A stretch of DNA of 64,000 nucleotides, from positions 1-64,000 of the forward strand of contig VHCX01000006.1 of assembly GCA_016871615.1 (NCBI GenBank), in the 5' to 3' direction. Position numbers and translations under genes: made by a program. The notes under the pieces are model-generated. The model worked only from the letters and a program-made list of their open reading frames with translations, did no database searches and was not told the DNA's origin. This DNA is from Verrucomicrobiota bacterium. GTDB lineage: Bacteria; Verrucomicrobiota; Verrucomicrobiia; Limisphaerales; UBA9464. The first letter of the stretch is position 1, and each line of letters begins with the position of its first letter. Of this stretch, positions 19,099 to 31,276 are shown one piece after another.

Positions 19099-21051
19099 TC
19101 AATGGGCCTGATCGAGCGCCGCAACGATGGAATCGACATCGTACACGCAGCCACCCCAGGTGCCGCCGCTGGCCCGGACCAAGGCGGCCCAGAGACGCGT
19201 GTCGGCGGGGAGCTTCTCGTGCGGGGCGAGCCCGGGATGGGGCGTTCGCGACCGCAATTCGGACTCGGCCGTCGCGTCATCCCAGGGACCGTCGGCATCG
19301 CCCACGAGGTCCACCGAGCCCTCCAGGGTCCGGCAGTCGATGCGCACGCGGATCCGGTCGCCGTCCCGCACCTTGCCGATGGGTCCGCCGGCCAAGGCCT
19401 CCGGACCCACATGGCCGATGCACGCACCGGTGGAGACGCCGCTGAAGCGGGCGTCGGTGATGAGCGCCACGTGCTTGCCGAAGGGCAGGTGCTTGAGGGC
19501 CGAGGTGAGCTGGTAGGTCTCCTCCATGCCCGTGCCCATCGGGCCGACGCCCGCGAGCACCAGCACGTCGCCGGCACGGATGCGGCCCGCCTTGATGGCG
19601 GCGATGGCATCGCGCTCGCGGGTGAAGACCCGGGCCGGACCCTCGAGCGAGAAGACCCCGTCCGCCGAGAGCATCGACGGGTCGATGGCCGTGCTCTTGA
19701 TGACGGCCCCCTCGGGCGCGAGGTTGCCACGCGGGAAGGTGACCGTGCTGGTGAGGCCTCGCTCCCGGGCCAGCGGAGGCGGCAGGACGACCGAGTCGGG
19801 ATCGACGCCGTCGGCCTCGCGCAGCCGCTCGCGCAACACGGCACGGCGCTCCGAGCCGGCCCAGGCCTCGAGCATGTCGCCCAGACGGTCGCCGGTGGCC
19901 GTGAGGGCCTCGAGGTCCAGCAGGCCGAGGTCGCGCAGGTGCCGCATCACCTCGGGCACGCCACCGGCCAGGAAGGCGCGGACGGTCGGATGATGGGTCG
20001 GGCCGTTGGGCATGACGCTGACCAGGCGCGGCGTGCGTCGGTTGATGGCGATCCAGTCGTCCACCGTGGGCCGACGCAGGCCGGCCGCATGGGCGATGGC
20101 GGGGATGTGCAGGAGCAGGTTGGTGGATCCACCGAAGGCGGCATGCACCGTCATCGCGTTGCGCAACGCCGCGTCGGTGAGCACCGAGCGGGTGGCGCGG
20201 CCGGCCGCCTCGCGGGCCATGAGGGCCCGGGCGGAGTCGCGGGCCAACTGCACCCAGATGGGCTCGCCGCTCGGGGCCAGGGCCGAATGCGGCAGGGCCA
20301 GTCCCAGCGCCTCGCCCACCACCTGCGAGGTCGCGGCCGTGCCGAGGAACTGGCATCCGCCGCCCGGCGTGCCGCAGGCGCGGCAGCCAAGGTCGGCCGC
20401 CTCGTCGAGGGTCACGAGCCCGTGCGAGAACCGCGCACCCAAGGTCTGCACCGTGCCGGCGTCCTCGCCGCGCTCCGGGGGCAGCGTGACCCCGCCGGGG
20501 ACGAGCACGGTGGGCAGGTCCGACTGGGCGGCCAGGGCCATCATCATCGCCGGCAGGCCCTTGTCGCAGGTGGCCACGCCGAGCACGCCGACGCGCTGGG
20601 GCAGCGAGCGGATGAGGCGGCGGAAGACGATGGCCGCATCGTTGCGGTAGGGGAGGCTGTCGAACATGCCCACCGTGCCCTGCGTGCGACCGTCGCACGG
20701 GTCCGACACGCTGGCGGCGAAGGGCAGCGCCCTGCCCTCGCGGAAGGTCTCGGCCGCGGCCCACGAGAGCAGCCCGATCTCCCAGTGCCCGGTGTGATAG
20801 CCCAAGGCGATGGGCCGGCCGTCCTCGGCGCGGATCCCGCCCTGGGTGCTGAGGATGAGGAATTGCCGGCGGCCCAGCTCGGAGGGATTCCATCCCATGC
20901 CGGCGTTCTGGGTCATGCCGAAGAGGTCCCCGCTCGGGGCCTCGCGGAGCATCGCCTCGGTCAGCGGCAGCTTCCCCGAGGGTCCGGGCGCGCGGGTGCG
21001 GATCCGGGCCAGGGATTCCGGGAACGGGCCGAAGAGGTCGCGGGCCGTCAT
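19099..21051 (-). CDS. YjhG/YagF-family dehydratase (IlvD/Edd superfamily), probable D-xylonate dehydratase
   Basis: This 650-residue protein matches the E. coli YjhG/YagF pattern from end to end: [100 protein letters not shown], and [25 protein letters not shown]. The cysteines in SDPCDG, ATCDKG and GGGCQFLG are the usual iron-sulfur ligands of the superfamily. The family dehydrates D-xylonate or related aldonic acids to 2-keto-3-deoxy acids. Branched-chain IlvD is shorter and lacks these signatures. No xylose or aldonate pathway genes adjoin it. The ATG at 21051 matches the family N-terminus. Confidence 0.88.
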   Translation of the reverse strand: MTARDLFGPFPESLARIRTRAPGPSGKLPLTEAMLREAPSGDLFGMTQNAGMGWNPSELGRRQFLILSTQGGIRAEDGRPIALGYHTGHWEIGLLSWAAAETFREGRALPFAASVSDPCDGRTQGTVGMFDSLPYRNDAAIVFRRLIRSLPQRVGVLGVATCDKGLPAMMMALAAQSDLPTVLVPGGVTLPPERGEDAGTVQTLGARFSHGLVTLDEAADLGCRACGTPGGGCQFLGTAATSQVVGEALGLALPHSALAPSGEPIWVQLARDSARALMAREAAGRATRSVLTDAALRNAMTVHAAFGGSTNLLLHIPAIAHAAGLRRPTVDDWIAINRRTPRLVSVMPNGPTHHPTVRAFLAGGVPEVMRHLRDLGLLDLEALTATGDRLGDMLEAWAGSERRAVLRERLREADGVDPDSVVLPPPLARERGLTSTVTFPRGNLAPEGAVIKSTAIDPSMLSADGVFSLEGPARVFTRERDAIAAIKAGRIRAGDVLVLAGVGPMGTGMEETYQLTSALKHLPFGKHVALITDARFSGVSTGACIGHVGPEALAGGPIGKVRDGDRIRVRIDCRTLEGSVDLVGDADGPWDDATAESELRSRTPHPGLAPHEKLPADTRLWAALVRASGGTWGGCVYDVDSIVAALDQAH

Positions 21052-21113
21052 GGGTTGGTCAGAGTGGCTCCGGGGAGCGCGGCGACGGTCCCCGGGGTGC
21101 CCGGGGTGGCGGT

Positions 21114-21323
21114 TCAGGGCTTGCGGTGGGTCGGCACGTGGGTGTCCCAGGTGCGGCCTGACTCCGGGGACACATGGGTGAATCCGAAGCCGGCCGGGGG
21201 GTTCGGGATGCGGATCAGGTGCTTGCAGCCCGGACACTGGATCTGCCGTCCGGCGAAACGCACCTCGCACTTGAGCGGCTGGTCGCAATGCGAACAGAAG
21301 AACTTGAAGTCGGCGGTCTCCAT
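21114..21323 (-). CDS. Small zinc-ribbon protein
   Basis: This 69-residue protein has two CxxC knuckles: [20 protein letters not shown] with Cys at about 9 and 12, and [13 protein letters not shown] with Cys at about 29 and 32. This makes a zinc ribbon. Near-identical motifs ([10 protein letters not shown]...[11 protein letters not shown]) occur in many short Verrucomicrobia and Planctomycetes proteins, where they read as a prepared metal-binding or nucleic-acid-binding module. No function is known. It lies between the dehydratase and cysN, with about 60 and 100 bp on either side, on the same strand. Confidence 0.75.
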   Translation of the reverse strand: METADFKFFCSHCDQPLKCEVRFAGRQIQCPGCKHLIRIPNPPAGFGFTHVSPESGRTWDTHVPTHRKP

Positions 21324-21424
21324 GACGCGAGTGAACCCCCGGGGCCGCCCCCCCGCCATCCCGAAATGGACGACCCAACCGGGCCGAAAACCAACCTCGG
21401 AGGCCGTGAGATGAGGACCGGGCC

Positions 21425-22741
21425 CTAGATGGCGAAGTCGTTGTACTCGGGCTTCACGGCCTCGAGCGGCGGCTGGAGCATGCCGGCGGCGACGGTGGCG
21501 TTGGTGCCCTGCTCCACCAGGATGAAGGCCCCGGTGAGGCGGTTGGTGCGGTAGCCGTCGAAGACGATGGGCTTGGCCGTGCGGAGACGCACGCGGCCGA
21601 TGTCGTTCATGACGAGCTCGGCGGGCTCGGGCTCCTCCTCGAGGGCCTGGATGTTGATGCGGCTCTCCAGCGAGGTCACCACCGCCTGAACGGTCTGGGT
21701 CGAATGCTTGAGGAAGAGCTTGCGGCCCTTCTGCAGGGGGCGCGGGTTCATCCAACAGACTTGCGCGGCCAGGTCGTTCGAGAGGCCCGGCAGGGCATCG
21801 AGCCCGACGATCATGTCACCCCGGCTGATGTCGAGGTCGTGCTCGAGCTGCAGCGTGACGCTCTGCGGGCAGAAGGCCTCCTCCAGCTCGCCGTCGAGCG
21901 TCCAGATCTTGTGCACGGTGCTCTTGAGGCCGCTGGGCAGCACCATGATGCGCTGGCCCCGGCGCACGATGCCGCTGGCGATCTGGCCGCTGAGGCCGCG
22001 GAAATCGTGCAGCTGCGGGTCGGTGGGGTTGTTGGGCCGGTTCACCCACTGCACCGGGAAGCGCAGGCCCTGGAGGTTCCAGTCGCTGGCGATGTGCACC
22101 GTCTCGAGGTGGCCGAGCAGCGTCGGTCCGGAATACCAGGGCGTGTGCGGCGACGGGTCCACCACGTTGTCGCCATTGAGGGCGCTCAGGGGGATGAACT
22201 TCACGTCCTTGATGTCGAGGCGCGGCAGGAAGCTCTCGAAGGTCTCGCGGATCTCGTGGAACCGGGCCTCGGACCAGCCCACCAGGTCCATCTTGTTCAC
22301 CGCGATCACCAGGTGCGGGATGCGCAGCAACGAGGCGAGGTAGGTGTGCCGGCGCGACTGCTCGATCACGCCCTGGCGAGCGTCCACCAGCACGATCGAC
22401 AGGTTCGCCGTCGAGGCGCCCGTGACCATGTTGCGGGTGTACTGCACATGGCCCGGGGTGTCGGCCACGATGAACTTGCGCCGCGGCGTCGCGAAGTAGC
22501 GGTAGGCGACATCGATGGTGATGCCCTGCTCGCGCTCGGCCCGCAGGCCGTCGGTGAGGTTGGCCAGGTTGATCTGCCCGCCGCCGCTCAGGTCCGCCGA
22601 GCGCTCGAGCGCCTCCAGCTGGTCCTCCATGATCGACTTGGAGTCGTAGAGCAGCCGGCCGATGAGCGTGGACTTGCCGTCGTCCACCGAGCCGCAGGTG
22701 TTGAAACGCAACAATTCGATCGGATGTGTCGGGACAGACAT
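21425..22741 (-). CDS. cysN: Sulfate adenylyltransferase subunit 1 (GTPase), CysN
   Basis: This 438-residue translational-GTPase-fold protein has G1 [15 protein letters not shown] at about 17-31, G2 in [16 protein letters not shown]3 [13 protein letters not shown]4 NKMDLVGW and G5 SALNGDN, with the CysN-specific [16 protein letters not shown]. CysN uses GTP hydrolysis to drive CysD in forming adenosine 5'-phosphosulfate from sulfate and ATP. The usual partner gene cysD, normally just upstream, is absent. Instead, 55 bp upstream lies a solo copy of the transposase-associated repeat. There is no fused APS kinase (CysC) domain. The ATG at 22741 was chosen because the sequence further upstream does not match CysN. 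Confidence 0.93.
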   Translation of the reverse strand: MSVPTHPIELLRFNTCGSVDDGKSTLIGRLLYDSKSIMEDQLEALERSADLSGGGQINLANLTDGLRAEREQGITIDVAYRYFATPRRKFIVADTPGHVQYTRNMVTGASTANLSIVLVDARQGVIEQSRRHTYLASLLRIPHLVIAVNKMDLVGWSEARFHEIRETFESFLPRLDIKDVKFIPLSALNGDNVVDPSPHTPWYSGPTLLGHLETVHIASDWNLQGLRFPVQWVNRPNNPTDPQLHDFRGLSGQIASGIVRRGQRIMVLPSGLKSTVHKIWTLDGELEEAFCPQSVTLQLEHDLDISRGDMIVGLDALPGLSNDLAAQVCWMNPRPLQKGRKLFLKHSTQTVQAVVTSLESRINIQALEEEPEPAELVMNDIGRVRLRTAKPIVFDGYRTNRLTGAFILVEQGTNATVAAGMLQPPLEAVKPEYNDFAI

Positions 22742-22796
22742 GACCAAGGCCCGCGATTCAACGCCAACCCGCCCCACCGCGCACGTCAGAAAGAAC

Positions 22797-22829
22797 CCAA
22801 AAGGGGTCGGTCCTCACTTTTGACACAAG
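22797..22829. repeat. Solo copy A of the RAYT-associated terminal repeat
   Basis: This 33-base copy (CCAAAAGGGGTCGGTCC followed by TCACTTTTGACACAAG) matches the terminal repeat of the transposase element at 51883-52927, with one extra A and one A-to-T change. It has the orientation of that element's left end. It lies between cysN and the FG-GAP gene with no transposase nearby. Confidence 0.8.
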
Positions 22830-22920
22830 CCCCGGGCTCCGCGGACGCACCCCCGCCGGTTCCATGGTGCGGATCCTCCGGACCGACGGCGGCGGCGCAT
22901 GCCCCCGGCCCCTCCCGGGA

Positions 22921-24504
22921 TCACCTCGTCTGATTCCGGAGGATGAGCACCGACGGGCCTTTCTCGCGCCAGAGTCCCTTGAGCTTGTGGGGCACCGGGG
23001 TGGGCATCTCGATGAGGGAGCCCAGCACGAGGTCGTCGTCGCCGTCGCCATCCAGGTCCCCGGCCTCGAGGGAGATCCAGCGTCCCGTGACGCCCTGCCG
23101 CAGGGTCTGGGCCTTGAAGGCCAGGTCCTTGCCGCCGGCGGGCGTCGTGTTCTCGAAGTGGAGGAAGCCCTCCTGCGGGGTGAGTTCGTAGTCGGGAAAG
23201 AAGGAGATGGCGGCGATGTCGAGGTCGCCGTCCCCGTCGAAGTCGCGGGCGATGGCCCGGTAGGCCCCGTGCAGGGGCGAGGACCAGGCCTGCTCCCAGC
23301 GGAGTCCGCCGCGGTTCCGCAGGATCCGCACGCCGTGGTAGGGCTTGTTGGGGGAGGTGTCGAAGTCGGCATTATCACCGTTGGTGACGAGGATGTCCGG
23401 CAGGCCGTCGCGGTCGAAGTCGGCCAGCTCGAAGCCGGAGTGGCCCCAGCTCGGCGGCCTCTGCTGCACGAGTTGACGGCGGAACCGGCCGCCACCCTCG
23501 TTGAGGAAGAGCAGCAGCGATTCGCGCGCCTGCGCCTGCAGGACCATCAGGTCGGGTCGACCGTCGCCGTTGAAATCGCGGATCTCGGAGCGCAGACAAC
23601 CGGGCTCGGGCAGGATGACCCGCTCGGTGAACCCGCCGTCGGCCCGCGCCTCCAGCCAGAGGAGCCGTCCAAGGTGGTTGCCGAAGGCGCAGACCACCAG
23701 GTCGGTGCGGCCGTCGCCGTTGAGGTCGCCGGCGGCCACGTGGGACACCCTCGGGAGTCCGGAGAGGATCGGCTCGGGGCGCAGGGGCGAGGCCTTGCGG
23801 TGGACACGGAACACCTGGCCCACCGGCTCCTCCCGCGGGAAGAAATGCCCGATGGCCCCGATGAACCAGTGGGCGTCGGCCGTGGCGAGGCTGACGGCGA
23901 TGTTGCCCAGCGGCAGGGACCCGATCAGCCGGCCCGAGCCGTCGAGGACGTCGAGGCCCTGCCCGCCGGCGTCCGAGGCGAGGATCAGGCCCTCGGCCGG
24001 GTCGATGCGCACCATCGGGGTGCGCGGCGGGGAGCGCCGGTGCGGCGCCATCTCCGGCCGAAACCGCGGCAGGCCCACCTCGATGGAGGGCGGCTCGCCC
24101 GGATCGAGCCGTTCCGGCGCGGCGCGGGTGTAGTAGTCGGCGATCTGGTCGAACACCGCCGGCGGGATCAGCGGTCTGCCCGGGAAATAGCCGGCCGCCT
24201 GCAGGATGGGAAGGTCTCGGAAGTAGCCGTTGGTGGGCGCCGGATCGACCCCGGTCACGTAGCGCATCTTGGGCAGCAGCTCGCGGCTCCAGGTCCGGCG
24301 GTCGAGGTCGGACGGGCTCGGCAGCGCGTGGCAGAGCACGCAATGGATCGAAGCAGCCCGACGGCCCGGGTGGTCGGCGAGCGCGTCGGCCGTGGGCACC
24401 ATGGGCGGCGAGAGATCACCCGGGCCGCCTCCGGCCAGGCACCGGACGAGCTGCAGGATCAACCCCAACGCGCCGACGGGCAGCACCCGGACCCCGGACG
24501 CCAC
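22921..24504 (-). CDS. Secreted FG-GAP/VCBS-repeat protein with a cytochrome c-type CxxCH motif
   Basis: The protein is about 527 residues from a GTG at 24504, which gives the best signal-like N-terminus (VRVLPVGALGLILQLV). An ATG at 24633 is the alternative. Near residue 55, HCVLCHALPSPSDL is a CxxCH haem c motif in a short helical domain with KMRYVTG. The rest is a beta-propeller of FG-GAP-type repeats with acidic loops: DLNGDGRTDLVVC, DFNGDGRPDLMVL, DFDRDGLPDILVT, DFDGDGDLDIAAI and DLDGDGDDDLVLG, each able to bind calcium. Such proteins are abundant in Planctomycetes and Verrucomicrobia and are presumably extracytoplasmic; their substrate is unknown. The stop is at 22921 and the gene sits just behind nuoN on the same strand. 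Confidence 0.78.
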   Translation of the reverse strand: MASGVRVLPVGALGLILQLVRCLAGGGPGDLSPPMVPTADALADHPGRRAASIHCVLCHALPSPSDLDRRTWSRELLPKMRYVTGVDPAPTNGYFRDLPILQAAGYFPGRPLIPPAVFDQIADYYTRAAPERLDPGEPPSIEVGLPRFRPEMAPHRRSPPRTPMVRIDPAEGLILASDAGGQGLDVLDGSGRLIGSLPLGNIAVSLATADAHWFIGAIGHFFPREEPVGQVFRVHRKASPLRPEPILSGLPRVSHVAAGDLNGDGRTDLVVCAFGNHLGRLLWLEARADGGFTERVILPEPGCLRSEIRDFNGDGRPDLMVLQAQARESLLLFLNEGGGRFRRQLVQQRPPSWGHSGFELADFDRDGLPDILVTNGDNADFDTSPNKPYHGVRILRNRGGLRWEQAWSSPLHGAYRAIARDFDGDGDLDIAAISFFPDYELTPQEGFLHFENTTPAGGKDLAFKAQTLRQGVTGRWISLEAGDLDGDGDDDLVLGSLIEMPTPVPHKLKGLWREKGPSVLILRNQTR

Positions 24505-24715
24505 GCCGTGGAGTCCTGGGCCACCGGATCGGGATGGAGACCGCAGGATCCTCAAGCGTCCCCAGGCTAACCCCGAACCAGCCGCGATGGAAGGGGCCGA
24601 ATCCCGGGCCGGCGGAATGCCGGCCTCTCGCATCGCTGGGGGAATTTTGCCGGTGCCGACGGAGCGGCTGAGGATGCCGGAGGGCCCTGCCAGCCAGCCC
24701 GACACCCCGGGGACC

Positions 24716-26209
24716 TCAGTGGGCCGCCTTGACCGGGGCGGCCGTCGCCGCCGGTCGGGCAAGGCCCGCCACGGCCTGGTCGGCGAGCTTCACCAGTCCC
24801 TGCGGGAAGACCCCGAGCACCAGGATCCCGACCACGCAGGCCCCGAGCAGGATGCGCGTGGGCAGGGCCACCGGGATGGTCGAGAGGTTGGCCGACTGGC
24901 CACCCCAGTAGATCGCCCGGATCACGCCGAAGTAGTAGTAGAGCGAGAGCACCACGCCGAAGACCGCCACGGCGATCAACGCATAGAGCTCCGGGTGGCC
25001 CGGCGCGGCGGCGAGCACCCCCTGGATGAGCAGCACCTTGCCGAAGAATCCGGCCATCGGCGGGATGCCCGCCAGCGACACGATGGCCGTGGTCAGGCCG
25101 GCCGCCAGGAGGGGCGAGCGCTGGCCGAGGCCGGAGAGCCCGCCGATGTCGTCGCCCTCGACATGGTTGGCAAGCGCGCTGATCACGGCGAAGGCCGCCA
25201 GCACCGTGAAGGCGTAGCCGCCGAGGTAAATGAGCATGGCCGTCGGGCCGGCCGAGGTGCCGGTGTACGACGACGCGACCAGCCCCAGCAGCAGGTAGCC
25301 GGCATTGGCGATGGACGAGTAGCCCATGAGGCGCTTGAGGTTGCGCTGCGGGATGGCACAAAGGCTACCGTAGAGGATCGTCGCGGCGGCCATGGCCACG
25401 AACAGGTGCTGCCACATGGCCGTGATCTGCGGGAGCGCCCCGACGAAGAGCCGGATCAGCAGGACGAAGCCGGCGGCCTTGGAGCCGATGGCCAGGAAGG
25501 CCGTCGCGGGCGCGGGCGAGCCCTGGTAGACGTCCGGCGCCCACATCTGGAGCGGCACGGCGGCGATCTTGAACCCGAGGCCGACGAGGATGAGCAGCAG
25601 GCCCACCAGGAAGACGGCCGAACCGGCGAGTTCCTTCTGCTTGGCGGCCAGGACGTTGAAGTTCGTGGAGTTGGCCATGCCGAAGACCAGGGCGATGCCG
25701 AAGACCATGAAGGCCGAGGACACGCCGCCCAGGATGAGGTACTTCACGCCGGCCTCCAGCGAGGCCAGGCGGGTCCGCTGGAAGCTGTTCAGCACATAGA
25801 AGGTGACCGTGACCAGCTCGAGGCTGACGAAGAGCAGCCCCAGGTCGTTGGCCGAGGCGGCGAAGAGCATGCCCACCAGCGCGAAGACGGTGAGGGCGAA
25901 GAACTCGGAGAGCCCGGCCCCGAGCCTGGGGGCGAACTCGGACGCCATCAGGACCACCGCCAGCCCGGCCAGGAGGAAGAAGCCCTTGAAGTATCGGGCG
26001 AGGTCGTCGACCACGAACATGCCGGAGAAGGCCGAGCCCGACTGCGGGGCCAGCGATCCGATGGCGAAGGCCAGCAGGCAGCAGAGCGCGGCGGCCAGGC
26101 CCAGTCCAAGGGACCTGCGGACCGTGGGGGAGACCCAGAGGTCGGCCACGAGCACGACCAGACCCAGCAGGGCCGCCAGGAGTTCCAGGGTGATCAGCGA
26201 GTAATTCAT
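24716..26209 (-). CDS. nuoN: NADH-quinone oxidoreductase subunit N
   Basis: This 497-residue antiporter-like membrane subunit of complex I has about 14 hydrophobic segments. The proton-pumping core is recognisable: FEPR-like acidic residue in LLFVSLELVTVTFYVLN, the lysine in YLILGGVSSAFMVFG, WAPDVYQGSPAPATAFLAIGSKAAGF, and RLMGYSSIANAGYLLLG. It is the last gene of the complex I operon, 25 bp after nuoM. It ends with an Ala/Pro-rich tail. The length agrees with the E. coli subunit (about 485). Confidence 0.93.
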   Translation of the reverse strand: MNYSLITLELLAALLGLVVLVADLWVSPTVRRSLGLGLAAALCCLLAFAIGSLAPQSGSAFSGMFVVDDLARYFKGFFLLAGLAVVLMASEFAPRLGAGLSEFFALTVFALVGMLFAASANDLGLLFVSLELVTVTFYVLNSFQRTRLASLEAGVKYLILGGVSSAFMVFGIALVFGMANSTNFNVLAAKQKELAGSAVFLVGLLLILVGLGFKIAAVPLQMWAPDVYQGSPAPATAFLAIGSKAAGFVLLIRLFVGALPQITAMWQHLFVAMAAATILYGSLCAIPQRNLKRLMGYSSIANAGYLLLGLVASSYTGTSAGPTAMLIYLGGYAFTVLAAFAVISALANHVEGDDIGGLSGLGQRSPLLAAGLTTAIVSLAGIPPMAGFFGKVLLIQGVLAAAPGHPELYALIAVAVFGVVLSLYYYFGVIRAIYWGGQSANLSTIPVALPTRILLGACVVGILVLGVFPQGLVKLADQAVAGLARPAATAAPVKAAH

Positions 26210-26234
26210 GGAGGGAAGGACGGGGCTGGACGGC

Positions 26235-27808
26235 TCAGTGTCTGGATTGGGCCGGTGTGCCCGGGGAGTGGGCGGAGGCGGCCGGGGCGGGAGCCTCGGA
26301 TCCGGCCGGGGCGGCCGGGGACGACGCCCGATGGGCCGCGACCACGACCCTTGCCGCAGGTTCGATGCGGGTGGTCAGGAGGCCCGGGGCGACCCCGAAG
26401 AGCACCATCGCGGCCAGCAGCACCACGAAGGGCAGCCGGCGCCAGTACCCGGTGTCGGCGACGCGGGCGAACTCGGGCCTCTCCGGCCCCTGCAGCACCG
26501 CGCGCAAGGCGCGGAGCATGGCCACGGCCCCGATGACCAGGCCGCTCCAGGCGGCGATGACCACCAGGAGGGGAAGCGCCTTCCAGGCACCGAAGAGGAT
26601 GGTGGCCTCCCCGGCGAAATTGGCGAAGCCGGGCAGGCCACAGCCGGCCATGAAGCCCATCACCAGCGCCGTGCCGTAGAAGGGCATCCTGCGCAACAGG
26701 CCGCCCATGCGGGTCATGTCGAGGGTTCCGGTCTGGGTCTCGAGGTAGCCGCTGAGGGCGAAGCTCAGGGCCGCCAGGAGCGCGTGGGCCACCATGAGCA
26801 GGACGGTGCCGGTGACCCCGATGACCGTCAGGCTGGCGATGCCGAGGAAGGCGAAGCCCATGTGCGCGAGGCTCGAGTTGCCGATGAGCAGGTTCATGTC
26901 CTTCTGGCGGAGGGCCACCCAGGCGCAATGCAGCAGGTTGCCGATCGCCAGCACCGCCACCAGCGGCAGCCAGCGGCTGGCGCCCTCGGGCATCAGGGGC
27001 ACCGCCACCCGGAGGATCGCATAGAGGCCGGCCTTCTTGAGGATGCCGGCGTGCATCATCGCCGTGGCCGTGGGGGCGGCGGCGTAGCCCAGCGGCGCCC
27101 AGGAGTGGAAGGGGAAGAGCCCGACCAGCACGGCGAAGCCGAACACCACCAGCGGGAAGATCCACACCTGCGCCGCCACCGGCAGAGGGTGGGCGGCCAG
27201 ATGCCGCTGCAGCACGGTGACATCGAGGCTGTCGGCCCCGGCGGCGACATACAAGGCCACCAGGCCGACCAGCGCCGTGAGCGCGCCGAGCGTGAGATAC
27301 AGGGTAATCTTGAAGGCGGCCCAGTTGCGGTCCTCGCCCCGTCCCCAGACGCCGATCATGATGAAGGTCGGCACCAGGGCCAGCTCGTTGAAGAAGTAGA
27401 AGAGCACCAGGTCGAGCGAGGCGAAGGCCCCCATCGCGCCGGAGATCATCAGCATGAGCAGCACGTAGAAGAGCTTCACATGGCGCTCGATGTTCCAGGA
27501 CACCAGCACCGCCGCCAGGCCCACCAGGCCGGTGACGAGGATGAGCCCGATGTTCAGGCCGTCGGCCCCGACGTGGTAGGCGAGCTTCATGGGCCCCACC
27601 GTCACCCAGGGCACCATCGACTCGAACTGCAGGCCGGCCTCGCCGGGGTGGAAGCGGGAGAAGAGGCCGATGGCGGTCCAGGCCGTGAGGGCCGAGCCGA
27701 CGATGGCCACCGCACGCAGCACGACCCGCAGGTTGCCGGGCACCAGCAGCAGCAGCAGGGCCGTGACGACCGGGGTGAGGAGGACGGGGGTCAGGGAGTC
27801 CATGGCGG

Positions 27809-27812
<4 letters not shown>
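26235..27812 (-). CDS. nuoM: NADH-quinone oxidoreductase subunit M
   Basis: This 525-residue antiporter-like complex I subunit contains NELALVPTFIMIGVWGRGEDRNWAAFKITLYLTLG in pieces and the WAPLGYAAAPTATAMMHAGILKKAGLYAILR stretch that marks NuoM. The key Lys and Glu residues of the half-channels are present. About 35 extra residues rich in Ala, Pro and Ser (from SSPAAPAG on) extend the C-terminus beyond the family norm. The start codon at 27812 overlaps the nuoL stop (ATGA type), so the two are translationally coupled; an internal ATG three codons later is also possible. Confidence 0.93.
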
Positions 27813-29782
<1,970 letters not shown>

Positions 29783-29786
29783 TCGG

Positions 29787-30092
29787 TCAGAGTTTCAGGG
29801 TGGTCAGGTCCTCCACATCCGCCGTCTGGCGCTTGCGGTACAACGCCACGAGGAGCGCCAGGCCCACGGCCACCTCGGCGGCCGCGACCGTGATGATGAA
29901 GAACACCATCACCTGGCCGTTGAGGTTGTTGTGGAACCGGGAGAAGGCCACGAGGGCGAGGTTGGCGGCGTTGAGCATGAGCTCGAGGCCCATGTAGACC
30001 ACGAAGAGGTTGCGGCGCGCGACCACGCCAAGCAGGCCGAGGCTGAAGAGCAGCGCGCTGACGATCAGGTAGTGGTGGAGTCCGGGGATCAC
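29787..30092 (-). CDS. nuoK: NADH-quinone oxidoreductase subunit K
   Basis: This 101-residue subunit has three transmembrane helices. It starts [23 protein letters not shown] and carries the two conserved intramembrane glutamates ([19 protein letters not shown] and [17 protein letters not shown]) that belong to the proton path. Length and sequence match NuoK closely. It is 4 bp upstream of nuoL. Confidence 0.95.
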   Translation of the reverse strand: MIPGLHHYLIVSALLFSLGLLGVVARRNLFVVYMGLELMLNAANLALVAFSRFHNNLNGQVMVFFIITVAAAEVAVGLALLVALYRKRQTADVEDLTTLKL

Positions 30093-30137
30093 GGGAAGGG
30101 AGGCTGGAGGAGGGTTCGGCGGGCGGAGGGGAGGGGC

Positions 30138-30650
30138 CTAGCGGAGGTCCTTCTTGGTGATCAGGATGGCCCCGACCGTGGCGACCAGGAGAAGCAGCGA
30201 CAGGATTTCGAAGGGCAGGATGTGCGACTCGAAGAGCAGCCGGCCCAGCGCCTTGGTCTCCCCCTCGGCGAGGCGACCGGCCGGCGCCGCGGCCGGCACG
30301 GTCTTCACCACCGCAGCCACGAGGGTGCCGGCGATGGCCAGCGCGGAGAGTCCGCCCAGGCCCACGGCCACCTGGTTGAAGTGGCGGCGCTCATCCTCCT
30401 TGAGGTCGAGCAGCATGATGACGAAGAGGAAGACCACCATGACGGCGCCCGCGTAGACCAGGATCTGCACGGCCGCCAGGAAGAAGGCATGCAGCAGCAC
30501 GAACAGGCCGGCCATCGAGAGGATGGTCAACACCAGGAACATGGCGCTGGTGACCGGGCTGCGGCTCAGCGGGTTGAGCACGGTCAGGAAGCCAAAGAGC
30601 AGGGTCAGCCCGGCCAGAGCGTAGAACAGGAGGTCGGTGAACTGGGGCAT
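30138..30650 (-). CDS. nuoJ: NADH-quinone oxidoreductase subunit J
   Basis: This 170-residue subunit has five hydrophobic segments, with LFYALAGLTLLFGFLTVLNPLSRSPVTSAMFLVLTILSMAG in pieces at the start and the NuoJ signature QILVYAGAVMVVFLFVIMLLD (helix III with its pi-bulge region). It ends with LLVATVGAILITKKDLR. It lies 45 bp upstream of nuoK on the same strand. Confidence 0.94.
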   Translation of the reverse strand: MPQFTDLLFYALAGLTLLFGFLTVLNPLSRSPVTSAMFLVLTILSMAGLFVLLHAFFLAAVQILVYAGAVMVVFLFVIMLLDLKEDERRHFNQVAVGLGGLSALAIAGTLVAAVVKTVPAAAPAGRLAEGETKALGRLLFESHILPFEILSLLLLVATVGAILITKKDLR

Positions 30651-30692
30651 GTCGGGAAGGGCGGGTTCTCCGGTAAGGGCTCTGGGCGACGG

Positions 30693-31262
30693 CTATGGGG
30701 TTTCGACCGGGAAGCTCTCCTGGGCACGGGCCTCCTCGAGCTTGTGCTTCCACTTCTGGATGCCGGCGTGGGTGCCGCCCAGCGACAGGAGCTTCTCCTT
30801 GTTGAAGATCATCGATTCACGGTTCTCGCCCGTGATCGAGTAGTCCTTCTGCAGGAAGATGGCCTCCTCGGGGCAGACCTCCTGGCACATGCCGCAGAAG
30901 ATGCACCGGAGCATGTTGATCTCGAACTCCCGGGGCATCTTCTCGGCGTTGGCCCGGTCGGCGGGCCGCCCCTCGGACCCAGGCGGGGTGATGCGGATGG
31001 CCTTGGGCGGGCACACGAACTCGCAGAGCTGGCAGCTCACGCACTTGGTGGCCCCGTCTTGGTCCTTCACCAGGTAGGGCGCGCCGCGGTAGCCCTCGGG
31101 CACCACCCAGCGTTCCTCCGGGTACTGCATCGTGACGGCCTTGCCCTTGAAGACCGTGTCCGCGAAGTGCTTGGCCGTGACCTTGAGGCCGCCGAGGATG
31201 GCCGGCAGGTAGGTGCGCTCGTAGAAGGTCAGCGGGGCGCGATCAACGACTTTGGTGCTCAT
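30693..31262 (-). CDS. nuoI: NADH-quinone oxidoreductase subunit I
   Basis: This 189-residue peripheral-arm subunit carries two [4Fe-4S] clusters. The ligands are Cys74/77/80/84 (CVSCQLCEFVCP) and Cys120/123/126/130 (CIFCGMCQEVCP), each followed by the usual AIRI/AIFL. It passes electrons from NuoG towards NuoB. Length and motif spacing match the family. It lies 14 bp downstream of nuoH. Confidence 0.95.
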   Translation of the reverse strand: MSTKVVDRAPLTFYERTYLPAILGGLKVTAKHFADTVFKGKAVTMQYPEERWVVPEGYRGAPYLVKDQDGATKCVSCQLCEFVCPPKAIRITPPGSEGRPADRANAEKMPREFEINMLRCIFCGMCQEVCPEEAIFLQKDYSITGENRESMIFNKEKLLSLGGTHAGIQKWKHKLEEARAQESFPVETP

Positions 31263-31276
31263 AGATGGGGGGCGGG

